Origin: Phycocordibacter sp964398865
Lineage (GTDB): Bacteria > Patescibacteriota > Minisyncoccia > Phycocordibacterales > Phycocordibacteraceae
DNA: 62,469 bases
Assembly: GCA_964398865.1 (NCBI GenBank)
Contig: CAYNOO010000004.1
Location: forward strand, 1-62,469
Direction: 5' to 3'
In this document: one piece after another, positions 35,750-42,096 of the stretch
Layout of the letters: each line of letters starts with the position of its first letter
Position numbering within the stretch: position 1 is the first letter of the stretch
Program-made: the position numbers and the translations under genes
Notes under the pieces: generated by a model
What the model was told of the DNA's origin: nothing
Database searches by the model: none
Seen by the model: only the letters and a program-made list of their open reading frames with translations

Positions 35750-36427
35750 TAAGACATACCTTCCTTCCTTATCATCTCGAACAACGTGCCCGTTATCCAT
35801 AGTAATCACGCGCTTCCCTAATGAATCCACCACTCCTTTATTGTGGCTCGTCAATATCACTGTAGTGCCAAGTTCATTGATGCGCTTCAAAATCTCTACT
35901 ACCTGATAGGTGTTGATAGGATCCAGGTTCCCCGTGGGCTCATCTGCAAGCAAAACTTCGGGCTGATTGACGATTGCCCGACCAATGGCGACTCGTTGAC
36001 GTTCCCCGCCTGAGAGTTCTCTTGGAAAATTCCACGCCTTATCGGCAAGATCAACGAGCTCGAGAACATGCGGCACGTCAGCCGCTATCTCATCGTCCGC
36101 CCTACCTGCTGCCTCCATCGCAAACGCGATGTTCTCGTACGCAGTCTTGTTGGGAATCAGTCGATAGTCTTGGAAAACAGTGCCTATCTTGCGACGCAAG
36201 GTATGCAATTGATTCTTCGGTATCTTATGAACATCCGTGGATTCGAAGAAGACGACACCGGACGTCGGAGTCTCTTCAGCTAAAACCATCTTAAGAAGAG
36301 TGGTCTTCCCTGCGCCCGCATGCCCCACGATAGAAGCGAACTCCTTGGGTCCAAATGAAAGTGTCACGTCTTCAAGCGCGACTGACTTGTCGTGATATAT
36401 CTTGGTGACTTTGTCGAAGTAAATCAT
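35747..36427 (-). CDS. ftsE: Cell-division ABC ATPase
   Basis: 226 aa. Walker A GHAGAGKTT near 36, signature LSGGERQRVAIGRA near 138, Walker B VLLADEPTGNLDP near 160, and the His switch LTSHN near 196. Energises FtsX. Confidence 0.95.
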   Translation of the reverse strand: MIYFDKVTKIYHDKSVALEDVTLSFGPKEFASIVGHAGAGKTTLLKMVLAEETPTSGVVFFESTDVHKIPKNQLHTLRRKIGTVFQDYRLIPNKTAYENIAFAMEAAGRADDEIAADVPHVLELVDLADKAWNFPRELSGGERQRVAIGRAIVNQPEVLLADEPTGNLDPINTYQVVEILKRINELGTTVILTSHNKGVVDSLGKRVITMDNGHVVRDDKEGRYVL

Positions 36428-36503
36428 TGTGAAACAAACCTAACTGTTCTATACATCATTCCCAAAAGAATAAAGTACGGGGAAAGACGTACTCCTAATG
36501 ATA

Positions 36504-37415
36504 CTACAAATCTTCGCCTGAACTGACAGCTTTAGAAATTTTTCCAGCTTGCATTGCATCTATAAACCCATCCAACTCTCCTGACAAAACTGCATCGGTG
36601 TCGTGCACCTCTACGCCAGTACGGTGATCTTTCACTAGCTTGTATGGGTGGAGCACGTATGAACGAATCTGACTTCCCCATTCGTTTGCGACCGTGCCTG
36701 CAATCGAGAGCCCTTTCAACTCACGTGCGCGATTCTCTTCTTCGAGAATAAACAATTTCGCACGAAGTAATGCTAGCGCGCGATCGCGGTTCGCAGCTTG
36801 TGAGCGCTCCGTCGAAGCGCGCACTGCGATATTCGTTGGCTTGTGGACAATGCGCACTGCCGTCTCTCTCTTGTTAACGTTCTGTCCGCCTGCGCCGCCC
36901 GAGCGAGTAAATTGTATTTCAATTTCATCATCCTTTATTTCTACTCCTTCTCCTGCAGCAAGCTTAGGAACCACTTCGACGAGCGCGAACGACGTCTGTC
37001 GCTTCGCATTGGCATTGAATGGCGAAATGCGCACTAGCCTATGCACACCCGCTTCGTGTTTCAAACGACCAAACGCTCCGGAACCAGCAACCTCAAAGGT
37101 GAGACTCCGGAATCCGCCGTGATCATTCTCATTTTCATCCAAAAATGTTACTGACCAACCTTTCTTAGAGGCATAACCTTGGTACATGCGAAAAAGAATG
37201 CCAGCAAAATCCTCTGCGTCATCGCCCCCTGCTCCTGCAAGAATAGTGAGTATCGCTCCACCTTTGTCGTAGCGCACCGGTCCGGCAACAACAGCCTCGA
37301 GCTCTTTCATCTCACGAATCATCTTCTGCGCCTTATCGACATCGCTCCAAAAATCAGCGCCCGCCATCGCTGCTTCAATCTCTGTGATACGCGCTTTTGC
37401 TTCGTCAGCAGTCAT
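36504..37415 (-). CDS. prfB: Peptide chain release factor 2, short form
   Basis: 303 aa versus about 365 normally. It has the UGA/UAA-reading SPF tripeptide (RISPFNANAK near 128) and the catalytic GGQ (SGGAGGQNVNK near 173). The N-terminal coiled-coil domain 1 is shortened: after about 45 residues it goes straight to GGAILTILAGAGGDDAEDF. There is no in-frame UGA frameshift site at the start. Its presence argues for the standard genetic code. Confidence 0.92.
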   Translation of the reverse strand: MTADEAKARITEIEAAMAGADFWSDVDKAQKMIREMKELEAVVAGPVRYDKGGAILTILAGAGGDDAEDFAGILFRMYQGYASKKGWSVTFLDENENDHGGFRSLTFEVAGSGAFGRLKHEAGVHRLVRISPFNANAKRQTSFALVEVVPKLAAGEGVEIKDDEIEIQFTRSGGAGGQNVNKRETAVRIVHKPTNIAVRASTERSQAANRDRALALLRAKLFILEEENRARELKGLSIAGTVANEWGSQIRSYVLHPYKLVKDHRTGVEVHDTDAVLSGELDGFIDAMQAGKISKAVSSGEDL

Positions 37416-37501
37416 TACGGATAGGATACAGGTTCTAACTCACAGGTTCCACACCCGACCTTTTGGAATGGTGCTCGTTAGAAATTTAAGGCAATTTTTG
37501 G

Positions 37502-37574
37502 AGCCGCCTCCCAGGATCGAACTGGGGACCTTTACGTTACGAATGTAATGCTCTACCAACTGAGCTAAGGCGGC
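37502..37574 (-). tRNA. tRNA-Thr (CGT)
   Basis: 73 nt. Acceptor GCCGCCT/AGGCGGC, anticodon loop TTCGTAA (CGT), T-loop TTCGATC. The base pair 31-39 is A-C. A TATTAT box lies 12 bp before the 5' end on the minus strand. Confidence 0.93.
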
Positions 37575-37598
37575 GACGCGAAAAGGATAATAGCACAA

Positions 37599-38036
37599 TC
37601 AAACGAACAAACGAGCCCTGGCAGCTCTTTTGCTTGGCGCTCTGTTTTTTCTTCCCTTTCCTTTGTTAAGAGCTGCGTAGGTAGGGTTTAGTGAATCGCA
37701 ATTCGGGCAAATCAGACGTAAATTTGATTCTGCATTGTTTTGCCAATTTCCGTCAATATGATCCGCCACGAGAGGTACACGCCCTGTTTTGAAATTCACT
37801 TTTGCCCATCCGCACAAGCAACATTTATTACCAAATTTCTTTCGTAAATATTTTTTAATCGCATTACTGACTATACCTGTACTTCGTAAACCAGTTTGTT
37901 TCCCGCGTTTCCAATTCTGGATATATATTCGATACTCATATTCGCCCTGACATATATTACTGCAATACTTGTAACCGGCACGATTAGGCTCTCTGCCGCA
38001 CGCTAAGCATGGTGTTCTGGGTTTCTTAGGATTCAC
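37599..38036 (-). CDS. HNH endonuclease
   Basis: 145 aa. An N-terminal Zn-type CLACGREPNRAGYKYCSNIC block, then KCCLCGW and the HNH core LVADHIDGNWQNNAESNLRLICPNCDS with the final Zn pair. It lies between two tRNA-Thr genes in the same orientation, a location seen for homing or mobile HNH nucleases. Target unknown. Confidence 0.85.
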   Translation of the reverse strand: MNPKKPRTPCLACGREPNRAGYKYCSNICQGEYEYRIYIQNWKRGKQTGLRSTGIVSNAIKKYLRKKFGNKCCLCGWAKVNFKTGRVPLVADHIDGNWQNNAESNLRLICPNCDSLNPTYAALNKGKGRKNRAPSKRAARARLFV

Positions 38037-38105
38037 CAGGTCATTTTAGCTCAACGTGTGACCTAAAAAATTTTAATTACCGGTCGTATGTTGATAAATT
38101 CTCTG

Positions 38106-38178
38106 AGCCGATGGTCGGAATTGAACCGACGACCCCGTCCTTACCATGGACGTGCTCTACCAACTGAGCTACATCGGC
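38106..38178 (-). tRNA. tRNA-Thr (GGT)
   Basis: 73 nt. Acceptor GCCGATG/CATCGGC, anticodon loop ATGGTAA (GGT), T-loop TTCAATT. A long structured leader precedes it (see 38179-38337). Confidence 0.94.
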
Positions 38179-38318
38179 GAGTGAGGGAGAAAATAAAGAA
38201 CGTGTTCTTATTTTCCCCGAACGAAGCCCTTGAAAGCTTTACTTACATCGGCGAATTCTCTTTTGAGAACTGCGCTGGAAGCTTTATTTACATCGTCGCT
38301 CTCGCCCTACCTTCCCTT
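38179..38318 (-). ncRNA. Structured leader of tRNA-Thr(GGT) with two acceptor-like minihelices
   Basis: Between promoter and tRNA. Contains a hairpin (38189-38215, GAAAATA..GAAC/GTTCTTATTTTC) and two copies of a 22-24 bp motif (38232-38254 and 38277-38298, core TTTACATCGG-like), each an acceptor-stem copy around a small AAGC-loop. Another small hairpin TTCTC/GAGAA is at 38256-38269. Noncoding. Confidence 0.55.
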
Positions 38319-38927
38319 ATGGGTGGATCTTATAGTACCCACAAGCAGCCCTTTTTCCAAGTTTTGCTTGATACACTATGTTTTGTGCTGAAGCACTACC
38401 CTCGCTTCACGACTATCGCGCTTTCCTATCTCGTAGCTGGATTGCTTTTCCTATTTCTCGGAGCTCCCTTTTTCCAAAGTCTTATTTTGCCATTTGGCAT
38501 ATTAGGAGCTGCCATTGCGGGTGCTCTCTATACGTATAGTTTCACTGCATCCATTGGAGCGCTCCTTCTAGTGGCACTTGCCCCATTTCATCCTGTAGGT
38601 GTCCTTGCTGTTGTCGGCGGAGTGGGAGCGACAATTGCAGACTATACAATATTCAGATTCGTTCGCGATGACCTGAAGAAGGAAGTAAAACGCTTTGGTG
38701 CATCAAAAATGATACGGAACATATGCGCAGCCGATGGCATTCTTTGTAGGACTTGGATGCGAAATTTACTTGGCACTCTCATCATGGCTTCTCCGTTTCC
38801 GGATGAACTTGGCATCGCCATGATGAGCACAACAAAAATGAAGCAAGGTACATTCCTGCTTCTTGCGTTCATTGTAGATATGGTAGGTATCTACTTACTC
38901 GTGACAATCGCGGGATTGGTGTTTTAG
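38319..38927 (+). CDS. VTT/DedA-like membrane protein
   Basis: 203 aa from the Met at 38319 (a GTG at 38382 is a credible later start, since the tRNA-Thr promoter on the other strand overlaps the first codons). Hydrophobic helices near 25-45, 50-72, 80-110 and 175-200; the reentrant-loop region FGILGAAIAGALYTYSF and FPDELGIAMM resemble VTT-domain proteins. A longer in-frame ORF back to 38088 runs through a tRNA and is rejected. Confidence 0.65.
   Translation: MGGSYSTHKQPFFQVLLDTLCFVLKHYPRFTTIALSYLVAGLLFLFLGAPFFQSLILPFGILGAAIAGALYTYSFTASIGALLLVALAPFHPVGVLAVVGGVGATIADYTIFRFVRDDLKKEVKRFGASKMIRNICAADGILCRTWMRNLLGTLIMASPFPDELGIAMMSTTKMKQGTFLLLAFIVDMVGIYLLVTIAGLVF
38332..38360 (-). promoter_or_regulatory. 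Promoter of tRNA-Thr(GGT)
   Basis: -35 TTGGAA (38355-38360), 17-bp spacer containing AAGGGCT, -10 TACTAT (38332-38337). AAGGGCT sits at a similar place in the tRNA-Asp and tRNA-Ile promoters. Predicted start is about 147 nt before the tRNA. Confidence 0.6.
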
Positions 38928-38954
38928 GAACATTCTAAATGCACACCTCGCAAC

Positions 38955-39704
38955 TTAAATGATAGTAAGTTCTAAAGGACTGTGATCGGATACTCGATCA
39001 GACAGAATATGGACGCGAGAGCGTTTCGCTGTTTTCACATCTGCGAATAGATGATCAGTTTTGAACCGAAGTCCGATGCCTAGTTTCGCGAGAAAGACAG
39101 CACTGCTGTTAACTATGTTTGGATGGGGCTCGCTGTAGCGGCTATCCAATGTTGGACCGAGACGACGTGTCGTTGCGATAAATTCCGGAGACATAAGATC
39201 GCACGCGCGTTTTACCTCGCCTGGAAAGCCTAGATTAAAATCGCCTCCGACCACAAGGGGTATTTCGGTATCAGTTTCTTTTAACAGACTTTGCTTGAGC
39301 GCGATCACTTCCCTTGCGCGCACAGAGGGACGCAAACCCGAATGCAGATGCACTGATCCAACTTGAATGTCACTTCTAGTAATTCTGAATGTACCGAGTA
39401 ACATGCCAAAGCCTGGATGCTGGAGGGGTGGTGACGGATGCATGCGTCCGAAAGAATCTAAGCTGCTCTTCTTCAATGTAAATGTATCGCGATAGATAAT
39501 ACACAAGTGGCTTTGCGCCCCCATGATTTCATCGAAAGCTTGGAGTAGTTGATATGGCCCAGTGTTGCGAATCAAAGACAAAACTTTTTCATCGACTTCT
39601 TGAAGCAGAATAAAATCATACACTCCGCTCTCAAGAATACTTTTCATGAAAGCAGACAATAAGGGGTGAAAAGCCTTCTGAGTATTCAGACTGAGTATAC
39701 GCAT
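38955..39704 (-). CDS. Endonuclease/exonuclease/phosphatase (EEP) family protein
   Basis: 249 aa from MRILSLNTQ; the ORF opens earlier at 39752 but that is into a tRNA-linked element. Motifs: LSLNTQKAF, LLQEVDE near 37 (metal Glu), VGSVHLHSG near 135, VGGDFNLGF near 175, and the C-terminal VSDHSPLELTI with the catalytic Asp-His. It could be a nuclease or phosphodiesterase; substrate unknown. Confidence 0.85.
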   Translation of the reverse strand: MRILSLNTQKAFHPLLSAFMKSILESGVYDFILLQEVDEKVLSLIRNTGPYQLLQAFDEIMGAQSHLCIIYRDTFTLKKSSLDSFGRMHPSPPLQHPGFGMLLGTFRITRSDIQVGSVHLHSGLRPSVRAREVIALKQSLLKETDTEIPLVVGGDFNLGFPGEVKRACDLMSPEFIATTRRLGPTLDSRYSEPHPNIVNSSAVFLAKLGIGLRFKTDHLFADVKTAKRSRVHILSDRVSDHSPLELTII

Positions 39705-39730
39705 GAGACTCAGTATAAGTGTTTTTGAAG

Positions 39731-39877
39731 CGCGGCTGATGAGTTTGGTCACAAATATTTCCTCGCCGCTGCTCGGAAATTTTGCGACCCCCGCTCACCT
39801 GTTTTGACTTCTGCCAAAACATGGTTCCGCCCGTCAGCACCCATACGAAAGTGAAGTAGGTCACTTTCTCAGCCGCC
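39731..39877 (-). ncRNA. tRNA-linked structured element E1 (3' of tRNA-Asp)
   Basis: On the minus strand: acceptor copy GCGGCTG, hairpin GAAAGTGA/TCACTTTC (39847-39868), then a segment antisense to the tRNA-Asp T-loop and 3' T-stem (39833-39844), core CGGAACCATG with hairpin TTTTG/CAAAA, GGGGGTCGC, a further AT hairpin, GTGACC, and a 3' copy of the tRNA-Asp 3' end (39731-39742). A terminator separates it from the tRNA. See Findings. Confidence 0.6.
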
Positions 39878-39881
39878 AAAC

Positions 39882-39905
39882 TAAAATCCCCTTTCGGGGA
39901 TTTAA
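39882..39905 (-). terminator. Terminator after tRNA-Asp
   Basis: ATCCCC GAAA GGGGAT followed by TTTAG on the minus strand, just 3' of tRNA-Asp. Confidence 0.7.
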
Positions 39906-39910
39906 AGTGG

Positions 39911-39982
39911 CGCGGCTGATGGGTGCTGACCCCACGACCTCTCGCGTGACAGGCGAGTGCTCTACCGTTGAGCTACAGCCGC
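39911..39982 (-). tRNA. tRNA-Asp (GTC)
   Basis: 72 nt. Acceptor GCGGCTG/CAGCCGC, anticodon loop CTGTCAC (GTC), discriminator G. The T-loop reads GTCAGCA: T54 is G and the near-invariant A58 is G. Confidence 0.92.
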
Positions 39983-40128
39983 AAGCGAGGAAGAAAATGA
40001 AAACCTATTTTCATTTTTTCCGAGTGAAGCGGCTGAAAGCTTTGCTTACAGCCGCAAGTGAAGAACTAATAAACGCCTGCGGTTATTAGTTCCGAGCGTC
40101 AACTGCATGAGTACATACAGCCCACGTA
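39983..40128 (-). ncRNA. Structured leader of tRNA-Asp with acceptor minihelix
   Basis: Order on the minus strand: 10-bp hairpin GAACTAATAA/TTATTAGTTC (40063-40092); minihelix GCGGCTG-TAAGCAAAGCTTT-CAGCCGC (40029-40055), which has the same acceptor stem as the tRNA; 10-bp hairpin AAAATGAAAA/TTTTCATTTT (39994-40017); then the tRNA. Confidence 0.6.
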
Positions 40129-40134
40129 TTCGCG

Positions 40135-40163
40135 ATTCTACCAGAAAAAGCCCTTAAAAACGA
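40135..40163 (-). promoter_or_regulatory. Promoter of tRNA-Asp
   Basis: -35 TCGTTT (40158-40163), 17-bp spacer with AAGGGCT (40149-40155), -10 TAGAAT (40135-40140). Confidence 0.65.
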
Positions 40164-40186
40164 GCGCGAGCAGTCCGCTCTACATT

Positions 40187-40316
40187 GTGTCGGGAGGAGG
40201 CTTGGTCACCTGTTCTCGCTGCGCGAGCCAGTCGACCCCACCTCGTCTGTCGCAAGCGACATGACTCCGGTTTGCAAGTCCTCCACGTCCTGTACTCAAG
40301 TACAGGACTTCCCGAA
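40187..40316 (-). ncRNA. tRNA-linked structured element E2 (3' of tRNA-Met)
   Basis: Minus strand: TCGGGA acceptor copy, 10-bp hairpin GTCCTGTACT/AGTACAGGAC (40287-40308), GGAGGACTTGCA antisense to the tRNA T-arm, CCGGAGTCATG, hairpin TGTCGC/GCGACA (40248-40261), CAGACGAGG.GGGGTCGA, hairpin CTCGC/GCGAG, GTGACC, then a copy of the tRNA 3' end. Same plan as E1, E3 and E4. Confidence 0.65.
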
Positions 40317-40332
40317 CAATCGCTTCGCTTTG

Positions 40333-40406
40333 TGTCGGGAGGAGGACTTGCACCTCCGACCTAGGGCTTATGAGTCCCTCGCTCTAACTACCTGAGCTAT
40401 CCCGAC
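40333..40406 (-). tRNA. tRNA with CAT anticodon (elongator Met or Ile2)
   Basis: 74 nt. Acceptor GTCGGGA/TCCCGAC, anticodon loop CTCATAA (CAT), discriminator A. T-loop TGCAAGT has G at the usual T55. Elongator Met versus lysidine-modified Ile2 cannot be settled by eye. Confidence 0.9.
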
Positions 40407-40454
40407 AAACACCGTCGTAGCTAACGCCCGACAATGACACTAATCTAGCACTAT

Positions 40455-41135
40455 TCAGGATTTCCTCAAAAGCGCTTCTGCACTCGCGACATCCTCTGGA
40501 TACGTAACGGTAATCCACTGATTCTGGCGTACCACTGACACTGGCTTTTCTTTTGCGATCATCGAAAGCAAGTCCGTAAGAAAGTATTCCCCTAAACGCT
40601 CATTCAAAACGGGTTCGACTGCAAAGATATCCGGCGCAAGAATCATTGCTCCTGCATTCACGAGAGAGCTCGAGGGATGCTCCGGTTTTTCAACAATCGT
40701 CCGCAACGTGCCGTCTGGGTTAAGCTCAACGACGCCGTACCGCTCCGGATGTTCGCGCTCTGCCGCAAATAGACAGTATTCATACTCCGCGCCTTTACTG
40801 AATGCTTCCTTGTCGCCAATATCATCACCATAGAGCATGATGAATTTCTCATTGATAAACTCTTTCGCTAGATACACGGCATTCCAGGTTCCTAATTGTT
40901 TTTCTTGGACAACGTAGCGGATAGACTTCCCTTTCCACTCGTCTCCGAAATATTCTCGTATTTTTTCTCCCTTGTACCCGATGATAATTACAATGTCCGT
41001 AACTGCATCTGGAAGTTGTTCTAACACATACTCCAAGACTGGCTTGCCGTTAAGCAGCACCATTCCTTTCGGGCGGTCATCGGTGAGCGGGCGCAAACGC
41101 GTTCCCTCCCCTCCTGCGAGTATCAAAGCTTGCAT
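40455..41135 (-). CDS. Sugar-nucleotide nucleotidyltransferase
   Basis: 226 aa from MQALILAGG. Pyrophosphorylase signature GGEGTRLRPLTDDRPKGM (GxGTRLxPxTxxxPK) near residue 8, YGDDIGDK near 112, and VEKPEHPSSSLVNAG near 158. It makes an NDP-sugar from a sugar-1-phosphate; RmlA/GlmU-N/GMP-like. It could feed the polysaccharide cluster at 1-15 kb. No left-handed beta-helix domain follows. Confidence 0.88.
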   Translation of the reverse strand: MQALILAGGEGTRLRPLTDDRPKGMVLLNGKPVLEYVLEQLPDAVTDIVIIIGYKGEKIREYFGDEWKGKSIRYVVQEKQLGTWNAVYLAKEFINEKFIMLYGDDIGDKEAFSKGAEYEYCLFAAEREHPERYGVVELNPDGTLRTIVEKPEHPSSSLVNAGAMILAPDIFAVEPVLNERLGEYFLTDLLSMIAKEKPVSVVRQNQWITVTYPEDVASAEALLRKS

Positions 41136-41174
41136 AACTCTTCGATGATAACTCAAAAAACTAAACTTTGTTAT

Positions 41175-41331
41175 ACGGATCGGATTCGGTCACGAGTCAC
41201 GTAAGTATTTTTCTTCGAAAGCTCAAAAAATACTAAGTGCTCTCGACCCCGCCTCGTCTGCCGCAAACGGCATGACTCCGGCTTTCGAATCCTGACGTGA
41301 ACGAAGCAGTTCGTTCACTGCCCTCGCAAAA
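41175..41331 (-). ncRNA. tRNA-linked structured element E3 (3' of tRNA-fMet)
   Basis: Minus strand: acceptor-like TTGCGAGGG, 9-bp hairpin GTGAACGAA/TTCGTTCAC (41297-41318), CAGGATTCGAA antisense to the fMet T-arm, CCGGAGTCATG, hairpin TGCCG/CGGCA (41259-41272), CAGACGAGG.GGGGTCGA, AT-rich hairpin AGTATTTTT/AAAAATACT, GTGACC, CGAATCC. The left acceptor copy is degraded. Relative to E2 the hp2 stem shows a T-A to C-G change in one pair. Confidence 0.65.
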
Positions 41332-41337
41332 GCTATG

Positions 41338-41364
41338 AAAAAACCGGCTCAACGCCGGTTTTTT
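41338..41364 (-). terminator. Terminator after tRNA-fMet
   Basis: AAAAAACCGGC / GCCGGTTTTTT palindrome between E3 and tRNA-fMet. Confidence 0.88.
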
Positions 41365-41372
41365 CGTGCTTG

Positions 41373-41443
41373 TTGCGGGGCCAGGATTCGAACCTGGGTC
41401 TGGAGGTTATGAGCCTCCTGAGGTACCACTCCTCCACCCCGCT
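41373..41443 (-). tRNA. Initiator tRNA-fMet (CAT)
   Basis: 71 nt. Acceptor pairs 2-7 GCGGGG/CCCCGC with an A1-A72 mismatch, the mark of an initiator; anticodon loop CTCATAA; T-loop TTCGAAT. The anticodon stem has AGG rather than the usual GGG at 29-31. Confidence 0.9.
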
Positions 41444-41453
41444 ATAGAGGGCA

Positions 41454-41482
41454 ATAATACGCCGAATCGACCTACACTTCAA
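41454..41482 (-). promoter_or_regulatory. Promoter of tRNA-fMet
   Basis: -35 TTGAAG (41477-41482), 17-bp spacer, -10 TATTAT (41454-41459). It puts the start almost at the tRNA 5' end. Confidence 0.7.
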
Positions 41483-41528
41483 GCTAGGCGGAAATAAGAA
41501 AAAAAGCTATAGTTCGTTTCTTTCCACT

Positions 41529-41786
41529 ATGACTTCAGAAATTAATGCCCGGGAAGAATTGAAAATTCTTGGCGACGAATTGCGAACACAGCTGAATCAC
41601 TTTGCTGATCCAGAAACAGCATTGAGTCCGCACACAAGCTTAGGACGATGGGTACATAATCTAGCTGACTTAATGATAGGAATGCGCATGCGTGTTTCGG
41701 GTGGCGGAGTAGTAGAAACAGGTGAGCTACAAAATGTGCGGGCAAAACTTGCGAGGCTAAAATCAATCGCAGTTAGATACAAATAA
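41529..41786 (+). CDS. Small hypothetical protein
   Basis: 85 aa, charged and helical (AREELKILGDELRTQLNHF, then RAKLARLKSIAVRYK). A TATAGT box lies about 13 bp before the ATG. No family recognised; it starts a two-gene run with the next small gene. Confidence 0.55.
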   Translation: MTSEINAREELKILGDELRTQLNHFADPETALSPHTSLGRWVHNLADLMIGMRMRVSGGGVVETGELQNVRAKLARLKSIAVRYK

Positions 41787-41829
41787 ATAGTTGAATCGAC
41801 CTCTGATTCAAGTAGGTTATAATTTTCTG

Positions 41830-42096
41830 ATGAGCTGGCAGGATATTATTCTTTCCATCGGGCAATATGTTTTCGTCATCGCGCTCCTGCCGTCGGTCTT
41901 TGGCAAAGATAAGCCTGCTCTTTCCTCAAGTTTAATTACTGCCATCATCTTGGCAATTTTCAGCCTCGTGTATTCCACGCTTGATCTGTGGAGTTCGACG
42001 GTAGCGTCCGGCATCGTTTCCGCTACGTGGTTTCTTTTAGCGTGGCAGCAATACAGAAAGAAAAAAGTTTCGGCTTCTGATTCAACAGGGGGTTAG
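41830..42096 (+). CDS. Small membrane protein
   Basis: 88 aa from MSWQDIILS (an ORF start at 41791 adds unrelated residues). Three hydrophobic helices at about 5-22, 32-50 and 55-75, then a KKK tail. A TATAAT box at 41818-41823 ends 6 bp before the ATG, giving a likely leaderless mRNA. No function assigned. Confidence 0.65.
   Translation: MSWQDIILSIGQYVFVIALLPSVFGKDKPALSSSLITAIILAIFSLVYSTLDLWSSTVASGIVSATWFLLAWQQYRKKKVSASDSTGG

Noticed and set aside
36504..37415. UGA recoding as in Gracilibacteria/SR1
   Set aside because: prfB is intact and TGA is used as a real stop (for example the DHS-like gene and micropeptide copy 2).
38088..38318. N-terminal extension of the VTT-like ORF
   Set aside because: It runs through a tRNA-Thr gene and its structured leader; the protein character begins later.
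39731..41331. CRISPR array or integron attC sites for the repeated hairpins near tRNAs
   Set aside because: Spacing is irregular, the hairpins are not repeats of one sequence, and every copy follows the sequence of the neighbouring tRNA; no cas or integrase gene is present.
39731..41331. T-box riboswitches
   Set aside because: No T-box consensus (TGG bulge or specifier loop) and no amino-acid or synthetase gene downstream in the right orientation.
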